A DNA stretch of 58,608 bases from Acrocarpospora phusangensis (GTDB taxonomy: Bacteria > Actinomycetota > Actinomycetes > Streptosporangiales > Streptosporangiaceae). Of this stretch, positions 49,706-58,608 are shown piece after piece. The position numbers were made by a program, and so were the translations under genes. Below the pieces are notes generated by a model, which saw only the letters and a list, made by a program, of their open reading frames with translations, made no database searches and was not told the DNA's origin. The first letter of the stretch is position 1; each line of letters begins with the position of its first letter. The stretch lies in NCBI RefSeq assembly GCF_016862995.1, contig NZ_BOOA01000054.1, positions 1-58,608 on the forward strand, read 5' to 3'.

Positions 49706-50791
49706 ATGGCCGCACAAAATAAGATCACCCTTCTGCTCGGGGCAGCCTTTGGCCTTGCCCTGAGCGGAATGACCATTAACGTCGCACACGCGAACAGCGC
49801 GTCGGCGGTTCCTACTAGCACCGGGTACCTCGCGGCGGCGATCGCCGCGCCGTACCCGCCCACGCCGCCGCCTGGCGACGTGAACAACTTCGGCGAGGGG
49901 TACTCGGACGGCTTCGCCGCCGGGTACGCCGCGGGCTTCGCGATCGGCGACGCCATCGGGCAGACGACCGGCGACGCCGCGCCCAACCCGCCCGCCGCTC
50001 CGGTGGGCTGGGCCACCGCCTACCGGGACGGCTGGGTTCTCGGCTGGGCGGCAGGCTACCGGAAGGGTTACCTGGACGGGTCGCGGATGCACCTGCCGTA
50101 CCCGGTCGTCACCACCACGGCGCCCTGTAACCACCAGTGGAAGTGCAAGAAGAAGGTGCACGGCAACTACGGGGGCAACAACCACGGGGGCAACCACGAG
50201 ACCAGCAACGACGTGGACATCCGCGTGAACAACGACCAGCGTCAGGACAACGATCAGCGCCAGTTCAACGACCAGCGCTTCAACGATCGTTTCCGTGGCA
50301 ACGTGGTTCGCGGGAGCACGGTGTTCCACCAGGACCAGGGCGACAGCGGCGAGATCGGTGACCGTGGCCAGTCCGGTGACCGTGGCCAGCTCGGGGACCG
50401 CGGTCAGATCGGGGACCGCGGCGACCGCGGCGGCCACCGTGACCACGCCGACCGTGGGGACTTCGGTCACTTCGAGTTCGGCGACCACCGCGACCACGGG
50501 CACCACGGTCACCACGACGACAGCGACCACGGTCACCGCTGGTCGCACCAGGACATGAGGGAGTTCGGCAACCTGCTCGACGCCGGCGACTTCGCCGACC
50601 CGGGTGACCTCGGCGGCATGTTCGGCCGTCGTGGCCACGCCGTCGGCGCGGGCGGCGGCGGGGCTGCCACCCTGCCGTGGACCGGCGCGCCGGTCGGCGC
50701 CGTGGCCGCGGTCGGCGGTGGCCTGCTCGCCATCGGCCTCACCGGCACCCTGATCGCGGTCCGCCGTCGTCGCGCGGGCGCGGCCGAGTAG
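49706..50791 (+). CDS. LPWTG cell-wall anchored protein with Gly-x3 and His/Asp-rich regions
   Basis: 361 aa. N-terminal signal peptide (LLGAAFGLALSGMTINVAHA). About residues 65-130 have Gly every fourth residue with aromatics (GYSDGFAAGYAAGFAIGDAI; DGWVLGWAAGYRKGYLDG). An Asn/Gln-Asp-rich stretch, GDRGQ repeats, and a His/Asp-rich block (HRDHGHHGHHDDSDHGHRW) follow. The C-terminus is LPWTG, one TM helix and RRRR, a sortase substrate signature. The His/Asp block could bind metal ions. No sortase is in the window. 16 bp before the DUF4012 gene, so probably one operon. Confidence 0.75.
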   Translation: MAAQNKITLLLGAAFGLALSGMTINVAHANSASAVPTSTGYLAAAIAAPYPPTPPPGDVNNFGEGYSDGFAAGYAAGFAIGDAIGQTTGDAAPNPPAAPVGWATAYRDGWVLGWAAGYRKGYLDGSRMHLPYPVVTTTAPCNHQWKCKKKVHGNYGGNNHGGNHETSNDVDIRVNNDQRQDNDQRQFNDQRFNDRFRGNVVRGSTVFHQDQGDSGEIGDRGQSGDRGQLGDRGQIGDRGDRGGHRDHADRGDFGHFEFGDHRDHGHHGHHDDSDHGHRWSHQDMREFGNLLDAGDFADPGDLGGMFGRRGHAVGAGGGGAATLPWTGAPVGAVAAVGGGLLAIGLTGTLIAVRRRRAGAAE

Positions 50792-50807
50792 CCAGAGCCG
50801 AGTAACA

Positions 50808-52622
50808 GTGGACAAGCGCCGCCTCCTGGCGGGTCTCGCGCTCATCGGCGTGCTGCCCGCCATGGCCGTCGGGTGGTCGGCCTACCTGGTCCTGACCACC
50901 TGGCACCACCTCTCCGCGACCCGATCGGCCCTGGCCGAGGCACAGGGCGATCTGTCGTCGGCGTTGTCCGCCGCCCGGTCCAGCACCGGGCGCGCGGGCC
51001 CGCCGGAAACCGGGAAGCCGCTGCTGAACTCCCTGCCCGACTTCGTCATCGCGTTGACGCAGGCACGGGAGCACGCGGCGGCGGCCCGGCGGTTCACCGG
51101 CGGCGCGGACTGGGACCTGCTGTCCCGGCTCCCGCTGCTGGGGGAGGAGGCGGTGGCTGTCCGCGGCATCGCGCGGGCGGCCGACGAGCTCACCGCCGCG
51201 CTCGACGAACTCAGGTCCGTCGTCGCGGTGCTGCGCACGCCGGTCGCCGGCGGGATGCCCGGCCTGACCGGGCTGCTGGCCAAGCTCGCCGACGCCGGTC
51301 TGGCCGACTCGGTGCAGCGGGCGCGGCTCCGGCTCGCCCGGGCGCGCGCCGAGCTGATCGTCGTGCCGGGGGACACCGGGACCGGCACCATCGACGTCGC
51401 GCGGGCGACCGCGCTCAAGGAGATCGACCGGCTGCGCGGCTGGGTGGACAAACTAGCCCAGATCGTCGTGTTGCCCTCGTTGTTCGGCCGGGAGGAGCCC
51501 ACCCGCTACTTCCTGGCCTTCCAGACCAACGCCGAGGCCCGCGGCACGGGCGGGCTGGTGGGGGCGTTCGGCATCCTGTCCGCCGGCGGCGGGAAGTTCC
51601 GGATCAGGCACCTGGCCGCGAACACCGGCCTGGAGAACGCCACCACGTCCGTGGTCGACCACGGACCCGCGTTCCTGTCCCGCTACGGGCCGAGCGCGAC
51701 CCAGCTGCTCTCCAACTCCAACCTCTCGCCGCACTTCCCGTACGCGGCGCGGACGTGGACCCGGCTCTGGGAACGGCAGACCGGCAGCCGCCTGGACGGC
51801 GCCATCGCGACCGACCCGGTCGGCCTGGCCCGGCTGCTCGCCCTCGTCGGGGCGGTCACGCTGCCCGGCGGCGAGCAGGTCACGGCCGCCAACGTCGTCG
51901 ACCTGACCGAGCGCGCGGCCTACGCCCGCTACCAGGACCCGGTCGAACGCAAACGTTTCCTCGTCACCATCGCCCGCTCGGTCGGCGCGGCGCTGACCGA
52001 ACGCCTGCCCGGCCCCGCGGCCCTGCCGGTCTTCTTCCAGCTGGTCGAGGAGGGCAGGCTGCGCGTCTGGAGCCGGCACGAACGCGACCAGGCCAGACTC
52101 GCCGTGACCGCGCTGGGCGGGGCGCTGCCCACCGGGCGGGGGCCGTACGCGGGCCTGGTGGTCAACAACTCGGGCGGCACCAAGCTCGACTACTACCTGG
52201 ACCGGGAGCTCCACTACGACCTCGGCGTCCGCGAGGGCGACTGGCGGCGCAGCCGGATCCGGCTCCGCCTGACCAACGGCGTGCCCGAGGGCGACCTCCC
52301 CAAGTACGTGACCTACCGGATGGACCGGCCGCACGACCAGCCCGCCATCGGCACGAACCGGCTCTGGATCTCCCTGTACGCCCCCGTCGGCGCCAGCCTC
52401 CAGGCGGCCAGGATCGACGGCAAGCCCACCAGCATGATCCTTGAGACGGAACGGCTCCACCCCGTCTACTCCAAGCTGGTGGAACTCGGGCCGCGGCGGA
52501 GCGTGTCCATTGAGCTGGACCTGCGCGAGCCGTACAGCGCGGCGAAGCCGTACGTTCCGGTTCAGCCGCTGGTGCGGCCGCAGCGCACCACCGTCACCTG
52601 CGCGGGCCGCAGCTGCCCCTGA
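50808..52622 (+). CDS. DUF4012 domain membrane-anchored protein
   Basis: 604 aa. One N-terminal TM helix (LLAGLALIGVLPAMAVGWSA), a helical region with possible coiled coil (about 40-210), then the DUF4012 core beginning RYFLAFQTNAEARGTGGLVG with FPYAARTWTRLWERQTGSRL and TDPVGLARLLALVGAVTLPG. It closes with LVVNNSGGTKLDYYLDRELHY. Function unknown; DUF4012 genes are often near surface-polymer genes. GTG start at 50808. The 3' end overlaps the convergent lacI gene by 29 bp. Confidence 0.88.
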   Translation: MDKRRLLAGLALIGVLPAMAVGWSAYLVLTTWHHLSATRSALAEAQGDLSSALSAARSSTGRAGPPETGKPLLNSLPDFVIALTQAREHAAAARRFTGGADWDLLSRLPLLGEEAVAVRGIARAADELTAALDELRSVVAVLRTPVAGGMPGLTGLLAKLADAGLADSVQRARLRLARARAELIVVPGDTGTGTIDVARATALKEIDRLRGWVDKLAQIVVLPSLFGREEPTRYFLAFQTNAEARGTGGLVGAFGILSAGGGKFRIRHLAANTGLENATTSVVDHGPAFLSRYGPSATQLLSNSNLSPHFPYAARTWTRLWERQTGSRLDGAIATDPVGLARLLALVGAVTLPGGEQVTAANVVDLTERAAYARYQDPVERKRFLVTIARSVGAALTERLPGPAALPVFFQLVEEGRLRVWSRHERDQARLAVTALGGALPTGRGPYAGLVVNNSGGTKLDYYLDRELHYDLGVREGDWRRSRIRLRLTNGVPEGDLPKYVTYRMDRPHDQPAIGTNRLWISLYAPVGASLQAARIDGKPTSMILETERLHPVYSKLVELGPRRSVSIELDLREPYSAAKPYVPVQPLVRPQRTTVTCAGRSCP

Positions 52623-53598
52623 CGATCAGCTGGGTGGGCAGGGTCACCGTGCGCGGGCGGCGGCCCTGGCGCATCACCAGCTCGGCCGCGCGGTAGCCGA
52701 TGTCCTGCGCCGGCTGGGCGACCACCGTGAGCGGGGGAGCGCAGAGCTCGGCCCACGGCACGTCGTCGAACATGACCAGGGAAAGATCGCGCGGGATGCG
52801 CACGTCCAGTTCCCTGGCGGCCAGCACCGCCGCCTCGCCCAGCATGTTGTCGCCGGTCAGCACGGCCGTGACGTCGGGCCGCCGCTGGAGCAGCCCGGCC
52901 GCCGCCGCGTACGCGGAGTCCCGGCTGGCCCGCGCGGGCACCACCAGTTCCTCGTCCAGCGCGTCCCCGACGGCGTCGCGGAAGGCCTGCATACGGTGCG
53001 ACTGGCCGTGCCGGGCCAGGAAGCCGATCTTGCGGTGGCCGAGGCCGGTCAGGTACTCCACGGCCGTACGGACCCCGGCGCGGTCGTCGGCGAGCACGGC
53101 GGGCACCTCGGCCAGCACCCGCTGCTGGCCGGGGGCGCGCCACACCCGCCGGTCGGCGAAGACCACGCTCAGCCCGGCCCGGAGCGCGGGCGCCCACATC
53201 TCGCCGTCCCCGGAGGGCACCGCGACCACCCGGTCCATGCTCTGCTCCAGCAGCGAGCCGACCAGGTCGGCCTCCTGCTCGGGGTCGTCGCCGGTGACGC
53301 CGATGGTGACCGGCTCGCCGTACGAGCGGGCGCAGGAGAGCACCCCGTCGGCCAGGCGTGCGTAGAAGTTGTCCGTGATGTCCGGCACCAGCAGCGCGAT
53401 CCCGCCGCTGCGCTGCTGCCGCAGGTTCCGGCCCAGCGCGCTCGGCCGGTAGTCCAGCTTGGTCGCCGCGTCCAGCACCCGCTCCCGCGTCTCCGCGCTC
53501 GCCGAGCCGCCGGACAGCACCCGCGACACGGTCGCGACGCCCACCCCGGCCAGCTCGGCCACATCCTTGATCGTGGTACGGCGCTGCGGACTGCTCAT
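52594..53598 (-). CDS. LacI-family transcription regulator
   Basis: 334 aa. N-terminal HTH and hinge (TIKDVAELAGVGVATVSRVL; LDYRPSALGRNLRQQRSGGI), then a periplasmic-binding-protein-like sugar domain (ALLVPDITDNFYARLADGVL; VLTGDNMLGEAAVLAARELD; LVMFDDVPWAELCAPPLTVV). ATG at 53598, which is itself the first base of a LacI-type palindrome, implying autoregulation. Divergent from msiK, so it likely controls carbohydrate import. Confidence 0.93.
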   Translation of the reverse strand: MSSPQRRTTIKDVAELAGVGVATVSRVLSGGSASAETRERVLDAATKLDYRPSALGRNLRQQRSGGIALLVPDITDNFYARLADGVLSCARSYGEPVTIGVTGDDPEQEADLVGSLLEQSMDRVVAVPSGDGEMWAPALRAGLSVVFADRRVWRAPGQQRVLAEVPAVLADDRAGVRTAVEYLTGLGHRKIGFLARHGQSHRMQAFRDAVGDALDEELVVPARASRDSAYAAAAGLLQRRPDVTAVLTGDNMLGEAAVLAARELDVRIPRDLSLVMFDDVPWAELCAPPLTVVAQPAQDIGYRAAELVMRQGRRPRTVTLPTQLIVRGSCGPRR

Positions 53599-53611
53599 GG
53601 AAACGATTCCA
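53598..53611. promoter_or_regulatory. LacI-type operator at the lacI start
   Basis: TGGAA-ACGA-TTCCA on the plus strand, the usual center of LacI-family sites, overlapping the lacI start codon. Confidence 0.7.
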
Positions 53612-53686
53612 TCAAAGTTCCATCGTCACCGCCAGTCTCGATCCGATAACGGGAATGTCATGACAGGCGCAAACTAAGGGAATCGC

Positions 53687-53715
53687 TTGACAGTCATGTC
53701 CGGTTCGGGTGAGAT
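53687..53715 (+). promoter_or_regulatory. Promoter of msiK
   Basis: TTGACA at 53687-53692, 17-nt spacer, TGAGAT at 53710-53715. Transcription would start near 53722, 80 bp before the msiK ATG. Confidence 0.6.
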
Positions 53716-53718
53716 GCA

Positions 53719-53732
53719 TGAAAACGTATCCA
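53719..53732. promoter_or_regulatory. Second LacI-type operator, at the msiK transcription start
   Basis: TGAAAACGTATCCA matches 11 of 14 bases of the palindrome at 53598 and overlaps the predicted +1, so bound LacI would block the promoter. Confidence 0.55.
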
Positions 53733-53801
53733 CTTTTCCCCTAGTGGAGACCGGCGACGGGGGATTCCGTGCCGGTCCTCGGGCAGCGTTTAAGGACTGG
53801 C

Positions 53802-55025
<1,224 letters not shown>

Positions 55026-55031
55026 GAACGT

Positions 55032-55062
55032 CCGCCCCCCGTCGGTCAACGGCGGGGGGCGG
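55032..55062 (+). terminator. Terminator after msiK
   Basis: CCGCCCCCC (55032-55040) pairs with GGGGGGCGG (55054-55062), seven bp after the stop. Confidence 0.7.
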
Positions 55063-55100
55063 CCACCAACCGGCCTCCCCGGCAGCCTCCACCTCAGAAC

Positions 55101-55138
55101 GAACCCTCGCCGTCTCCCCCCTCCGACGGCGAGGGTTC
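55101..55138. terminator. Bidirectional terminator between msiK and the ROK gene
   Basis: A perfect 14-bp stem, GAACCCTCGCCGTC (55101-55114) with GACGGCGAGGGTTC (55125-55138), 10-nt loop, between convergent genes. Confidence 0.85.
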
Positions 55139-55161
55139 TGTGCTTTCCTTCCCGGGCGCCC

Positions 55162-56385
55162 TCAGGACGAGTAGACGTGGTCGCTGACGAGCCGGGCCGC
55201 CCCCACGACCCCCGCGGTGTCGCCCAGCTCCGACAGCACGATGGGCAGGTTCCCGGTCGCCAGCGGCAGCGACCGGCGGTACACGACGCTCCTGATCTCG
55301 GCGAGCAGGACGTGGCCCAGCCGGGCCACCCCGCCCGTGATGATCACGAGTCCCGGGTTGAAGAAGCTGACCAGCCCCGCCAGGATCTGGCCCACGTGCC
55401 GCCCGCCGTCCCGGATGAGCTGGATCGCCGCCGGGTCGCCCTGGGTGGCGGCGACGGCGACGTCCTCGGCCGACAGCGTCCCCGCGGCGGCCAGCCGTCC
55501 CCCCAGGTACGGCGACGCCCCCGACCGCGCCGCGTCCCGCGCCTGCCGGGCCAGCGCGCCGCCGCCGAAGTACGCCTCCAGGCAGCCGGTGTTGCCGCAC
55601 GCGCACACCGGGCCCTGCTCGTCCACCCGGATGTGGCCGATGTCGCCGGCGCTGCCCGAGACGCCCCGGTAGATCTTGCCGTCCACGACGATGCCGCAGC
55701 CGATCCCGGTGCCGATCTTGACGAGCAGGAAGTCGTCGACCTGGCGCGCCACCCCGGCGTGCAGTTCGCCGAGCGCCATGATGTTCACGTCGTTGTCCAC
55801 CACGGCCGGGCAGCCCAGCTCCTGGCTGAGGGTGTCGCGCATCGGGTACCGGTCCCAGCCGGGCATGATCGGCGGGAGGACCGGGATGCCTTCGGCGAAG
55901 CTGACCGGGCCGGGGATGCCCACGCCGGCGCCGTGGAGATGGGTGAAGAGCCCTGGTTCGCGGAGTTTCCCGGTGAGGGCCAGCACGCGTTCGAACACGT
56001 GGGCCGGGCCGAGCCTGATGTCGCAGGGCTCGTTGACGTGGCCGAGGACGGTCAGCTCGCCGTCGGTGACGGCCACGTCGATCGAGGTCGCGCCGATGTG
56101 GATGCCCGCGAAGCGGGTGTCGCGCGAGAGCCGTACCAGATCGGAACGGCGGCCGCCGCGGGAGGCGGCGAGGCCGTCGAGCTCGGCCAGGCGCAGGTCG
56201 AGGATCCGGTCCAGTTCGGCGTTGAGCTTCGAGCGGGACATGCGCCACGGGTTGGGCGACCCCGCGGGGGCGCCCGGATCAGCCGTGAGGTCCGCGAGCG
56301 CGGCCCGTGACCGGGGTCCGTCCCGGAGAAGTTGGAGCAGCGCCGCCTGGTACGGATTCTCCGGCCGGTTCGTCGTCACCACCAC
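55162..56385 (-). CDS. ROK-family transcription regulator
   Basis: 407 aa. N-terminal winged helix (NPYQAALLQLLRDGPRSRAA) then the sugar-kinase-like ROK fold: GIHIGATSIDVAVTD, GVGIPGPVSF, VVDNDVNIMALGELHAG, KIGTGIGCGIVVDG and the ROK zinc motif CACGNTGCLEAYFGG. Several consecutive GTG codons at the start; AAAAGG precedes them. A perfect palindrome 24-47 bp upstream suggests autoregulation. Divergent from the ThuA-dehydrogenase gene. Confidence 0.93.
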   Translation of the reverse strand: MVVTTNRPENPYQAALLQLLRDGPRSRAALADLTADPGAPAGSPNPWRMSRSKLNAELDRILDLRLAELDGLAASRGGRRSDLVRLSRDTRFAGIHIGATSIDVAVTDGELTVLGHVNEPCDIRLGPAHVFERVLALTGKLREPGLFTHLHGAGVGIPGPVSFAEGIPVLPPIMPGWDRYPMRDTLSQELGCPAVVDNDVNIMALGELHAGVARQVDDFLLVKIGTGIGCGIVVDGKIYRGVSGSAGDIGHIRVDEQGPVCACGNTGCLEAYFGGGALARQARDAARSGASPYLGGRLAAAGTLSAEDVAVAATQGDPAAIQLIRDGGRHVGQILAGLVSFFNPGLVIITGGVARLGHVLLAEIRSVVYRRSLPLATGNLPIVLSELGDTAGVVGAARLVSDHVYSS

Positions 56386-56408
56386 CTTTTGATGCGGCTG
56401 GGCCCGCG

Positions 56409-56432
56409 ACTTTCGTTTGATTGGACGAAAGT
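56409..56432. promoter_or_regulatory. ROK operator palindrome
   Basis: ACTTTCGT-8 nt-ACGAAAGT, perfect arms, followed by TTTAGTTAA; the sequence type matches known ROK (XylR-like) sites in actinomycetes. It lies 24 bp upstream of the ROK start and 251 bp from the thuA start. Confidence 0.75.
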
Positions 56433-56572
56433 TTAGTTAAGACGACCGTAACATCTAGACACTCTCTGCGAAACGATCTAGTCTGCGGAGCATAAAAGAA
56501 CCACATTAGACACATCCGTGTCATAGCTGGCAATCATCTGCCGGCCCCTCCCAGAGCCTGGAGTCGGCACCT

Positions 56573-56602
56573 CCAGTCCCTGCGGCACCAGTCCCTGCGG
56601 CA
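56573..56602 (+). repeat. Two 15-bp tandem repeats
   Basis: CCAGTCCCTGCGGCA at 56573-56587 and 56588-56602, in the ROK-thuA intergenic region. A small palindrome GACAC-ATCC-GTGTC is at 56509-56522. Nothing else is evident in 56433-56682. Confidence 0.6.
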
Positions 56603-56682
56603 CCGACCCCCGGTAACACCAGTGGCACCAGCGCGGCGGCGCGCGCTTGCCTGACGTACTCCCAGTCAGGAAAGGGACATCC

Positions 56683-58608
56683 ATGTCACCACGTTCTCGA
56701 ACGTGGGCCAGGTTCGCGAAGATCCTGCCATCCCCCCGAAAGTTCTCCCTGCGCCGTACGGCGGTGGCCACGGCCGCCGCCCTCGTGCTGCCCCTGATAC
56801 CCGTCCTCACCCTCCTGCCGGCCCAGGCGAACGCCGCCGCGGCCGCGGACCCCGAGTTCAAGGTGCTGGTCTTCTCCAAGACCACCGGCTTCCGGCACGA
56901 CTCCATCCCGGACGGCATCGCGGCCATCCAGAAGCTCGGCACCGAGAACAACTTCGCGGTCGACGCGACCGAGAACAGCGCCCTGTTCACCGACGCCAAC
57001 CTGGCGCAGTACTCGGCCGTGGTCTTCATGTCCACCACCGGCGACCCGCTGAGCTCGCAGGCCGAACGGGACGCCTTCCAGCGCTACATCCAGGCCGGCG
57101 GCGGCTTCGCCGGCGTGCACGCCGCCTCCGACGGCGGCTACAACTGGGAGTGGTACGGCAAGCTCGTCGGCGGCTACTTCAAGGCCCACCCGGCCACCCA
57201 GCAGGCCACCGTCAAGGTCGAGGACCCCGCCCACCCCTCCACGGCGCACCTGCCCACCTCGTGGACCCGGGTCGACGAGTGGTACGACTTCCAGACCAAC
57301 CCGCGCGCCACCACGCACGTCCTGGCCTCGCTGGACGAGAAGTCCTACACCGGCGGCACGATGGGGATCGACCACCCCATCACGTGGTGTCAGGACTACG
57401 ACGGCGGACGCTCCTGGTACACCGGCCTCGGCCACACCAAGGAGAGCTTCACCGAGCCGAACTTCGTGAAGATGCTGCTGGGCGGCATCCGGACCGCCGC
57501 CGGCGTGGAGAAGGCCGACTGCGCCGCCTCGCAGAGCGGCAGCTTCGAGAAGGTCACGCTCGACGACAACACCTCCAACCCGATGATGCTGGACGTCGCC
57601 AAGGACGGGCGGGTCTTCTACGCCGACCGCCTGGGCGACCTGAAGATCATCAAGCCGACGGGCGCGACGGTCACCGCCGCGCGCTTCAACGTGTTCACCG
57701 CCAACGAGAGCGGCCTGATGGGCCTGGCCCTGGACACGGACTTCGACACCAACGGCTGGCTGTACGTCTTCTACTCGCCCTCGGGCGCCAACGCCGACCG
57801 GCTGAGCCGGTTCACCGTCGTGGGCGACACGCTCGACATGGCGAGCGAGAAGGTCGTCCTCAACGTGCCGACCCAGCGCGCCGAGTGCTGCCACCACGGC
57901 GGCGGCCTGGTGCTGGACCACAAGACCGGCGACCTGTGGCTGGCCACCGGTGACAACACCAACCCGTTCGCCTCGGACGGCTACACGCCGATCGACGAGC
58001 AGGCGGGCCGCGCCTCCTGGGACGCGCAGCGCACCGCCGGCAGCACCAACGACCTGAGCGGCAAGATCCTGCGCATCACCCCGCAGGACGACGCCACCTA
58101 CACCATCCCCGCGGGCAACCTCTTCGCGCCCGGGACGGAGAAGACCCGGCCCGAGATCTACGCGATGGGCTTCCGCAACCCGTTCCGGATGGGCCTGGAC
58201 GCCAAGACCGGCCTGCTCATGGTGGCCGACTACGGTCCCGACGCTGGCGCCACGAACCCCAGCCGGGGTCCGCTGGGCACCGTGGAGTGGAACCTGGTCA
58301 GCAAGCCGGGCAACTACGGCTGGCCGTACTGCGTGGGCAACAACACGCCGTACATCGACTACGACTTCGCGACGAAGGTGTCCGGGTCGGCGTTCAACTG
58401 CGCCGCGCCGGTCAACAACTCGCCGAACAACACCGGTCTGACCAACATCCCGGCCGCCATCCCGGCGACCATCCACTACACCGGTGGCACCAACCCGAAC
58501 AGCTTCCCCGAGCTCAACGGCGGCGCGCCGATGGCCGGTCCGGTCTACCGCTTCGACGCGGCGCTGGAGTCGGCCGTGAAGTGGCCGGCGTACTGGGACG
58601 GCAAGGCG
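56683..58608 (+). CDS. ThuA domain fused to glucose/sorbosone dehydrogenase (partial, runs off the window)
   Basis: 642 codons, open to the window end. A long signal peptide ends near residue 50 (LPAQANAAAA). Residues about 55-270 are a ThuA-like domain (trehalose-utilisation type: FKVLVFSKTTGFRHDSIPDG, GGGFAGVHAASDGGYNWEW, WYTGLGHTKESFTEPNFV). A PQQ-type glucose/sorbosone dehydrogenase beta propeller follows from about 290 (LDVAKDGRVFYADRLGDLKI, LMGLALDTDF, GGLVLDHKTGDLWLATGDN, YAMGFRNPFRMGLDAKTG). Preceded by GAAAGGGA. Likely an extracellular sugar oxidoreductase, perhaps with more C-terminal domains beyond the edge. Confidence 0.9.
   Translation, partial: MSPRSRTWARFAKILPSPRKFSLRRTAVATAAALVLPLIPVLTLLPAQANAAAAADPEFKVLVFSKTTGFRHDSIPDGIAAIQKLGTENNFAVDATENSALFTDANLAQYSAVVFMSTTGDPLSSQAERDAFQRYIQAGGGFAGVHAASDGGYNWEWYGKLVGGYFKAHPATQQATVKVEDPAHPSTAHLPTSWTRVDEWYDFQTNPRATTHVLASLDEKSYTGGTMGIDHPITWCQDYDGGRSWYTGLGHTKESFTEPNFVKMLLGGIRTAAGVEKADCAASQSGSFEKVTLDDNTSNPMMLDVAKDGRVFYADRLGDLKIIKPTGATVTAARFNVFTANESGLMGLALDTDFDTNGWLYVFYSPSGANADRLSRFTVVGDTLDMASEKVVLNVPTQRAECCHHGGGLVLDHKTGDLWLATGDNTNPFASDGYTPIDEQAGRASWDAQRTAGSTNDLSGKILRITPQDDATYTIPAGNLFAPGTEKTRPEIYAMGFRNPFRMGLDAKTGLLMVADYGPDAGATNPSRGPLGTVEWNLVSKPGNYGWPYCVGNNTPYIDYDFATKVSGSAFNCAAPVNNSPNNTGLTNIPAAIPATIHYTGGTNPNSFPELNGGAPMAGPVYRFDAALESAVKWPAYWDGKA

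Overview
This 58.6 kb window is very GC-rich, gene-dense chromosomal DNA of a filamentous actinomycete, most likely Streptosporangiaceae or Streptomyces-like. The evidence is the codon bias, frequent GTG and TTG starts, an AfsR/SARP regulator, XRE-DUF5753/DUF397/DUF574 modules, an MsiK-type sugar ATPase, a ROK regulator and a ThuA-glucose/sorbosone dehydrogenase. I see no rRNA, tRNA, CRISPR array or intact transposase.

Layout. (1) 1-7046, accessory: an unknown protein, a large SARP-NB-ARC-TPR regulator with a small upstream gene, a divergent 31-codon peptide ORF closed by a strong hairpin, a PD-(D/E)XK-type nuclease with Gly-x3 repeats and a broken tail duplicate of it, and a two-TM protein. 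Base composition falls clearly at about 4380-5230. (2) 7138-10987: hyuA-hyuB, an ATP-dependent hydantoinase/oxoprolinase pair. (3) 11276-13618: a regulatory module (XRE-DUF5753, DUF574 methyltransferase, DUF397, degenerate HAD) with paired GTGCAAC motifs. (4) 13698-16491: a CaiB/BaiF CoA-transferase and a fused AccD-AccA carboxyltransferase. (5) 16479-18978: a four-gene minus-strand operon (DUF418 membrane protein, nitrilase, two unknowns), divergent from an aminotransferase and followed by a peroxiredoxin and a second DUF574 methyltransferase.

(6) 21730-25658: a putative catabolic operon (hotdog protein, C45 Ntn amidase, carbamate kinase, cyanuric-acid-hydrolase/barbiturase-family amidohydrolase). 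(7) 25841-30876: SseB, a roughly 70-bp higher-order tandem repeat, a prepilin peptidase and aroC-aroK-aroB-aroQ. (8) 30925-37878: SGNH hydrolase, MOSC protein, DinG helicase, a Pro/Gln-rich protein, a Na+/H+ antiporter and a UBP zinc finger. (9) 37980-44666: a liv-type ABC importer with an embedded acyl-CoA synthetase. (10) 44732-46305: lipoprotein-DUF202-DUF202-lipoprotein. (11) 46337-48160: a diiron ferritin-like protein divergent from a TetR regulator across two perfect palindromes. (12) 48210-52622: a secreted transglycosylase-like protein, glutathione peroxidase, an LPWTG-anchored His/Asp-rich protein and a DUF4012 protein. (13) 52594-58608: LacI regulator, msiK, ROK regulator, and a ThuA-dehydrogenase fusion that runs off the window.

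The best candidates for undescribed biology are the SARP-linked small ORFs, the carbamate kinase/ring-opening amidohydrolase operon, the lipoprotein/DUF202 quartet, and the DUF5753/DUF574/DUF397/HAD module with its motif pair. Four separate minisatellites lie between 5.9 and 32.8 kb. All functional calls come from reading sequence and recalled family knowledge; no database search was run.
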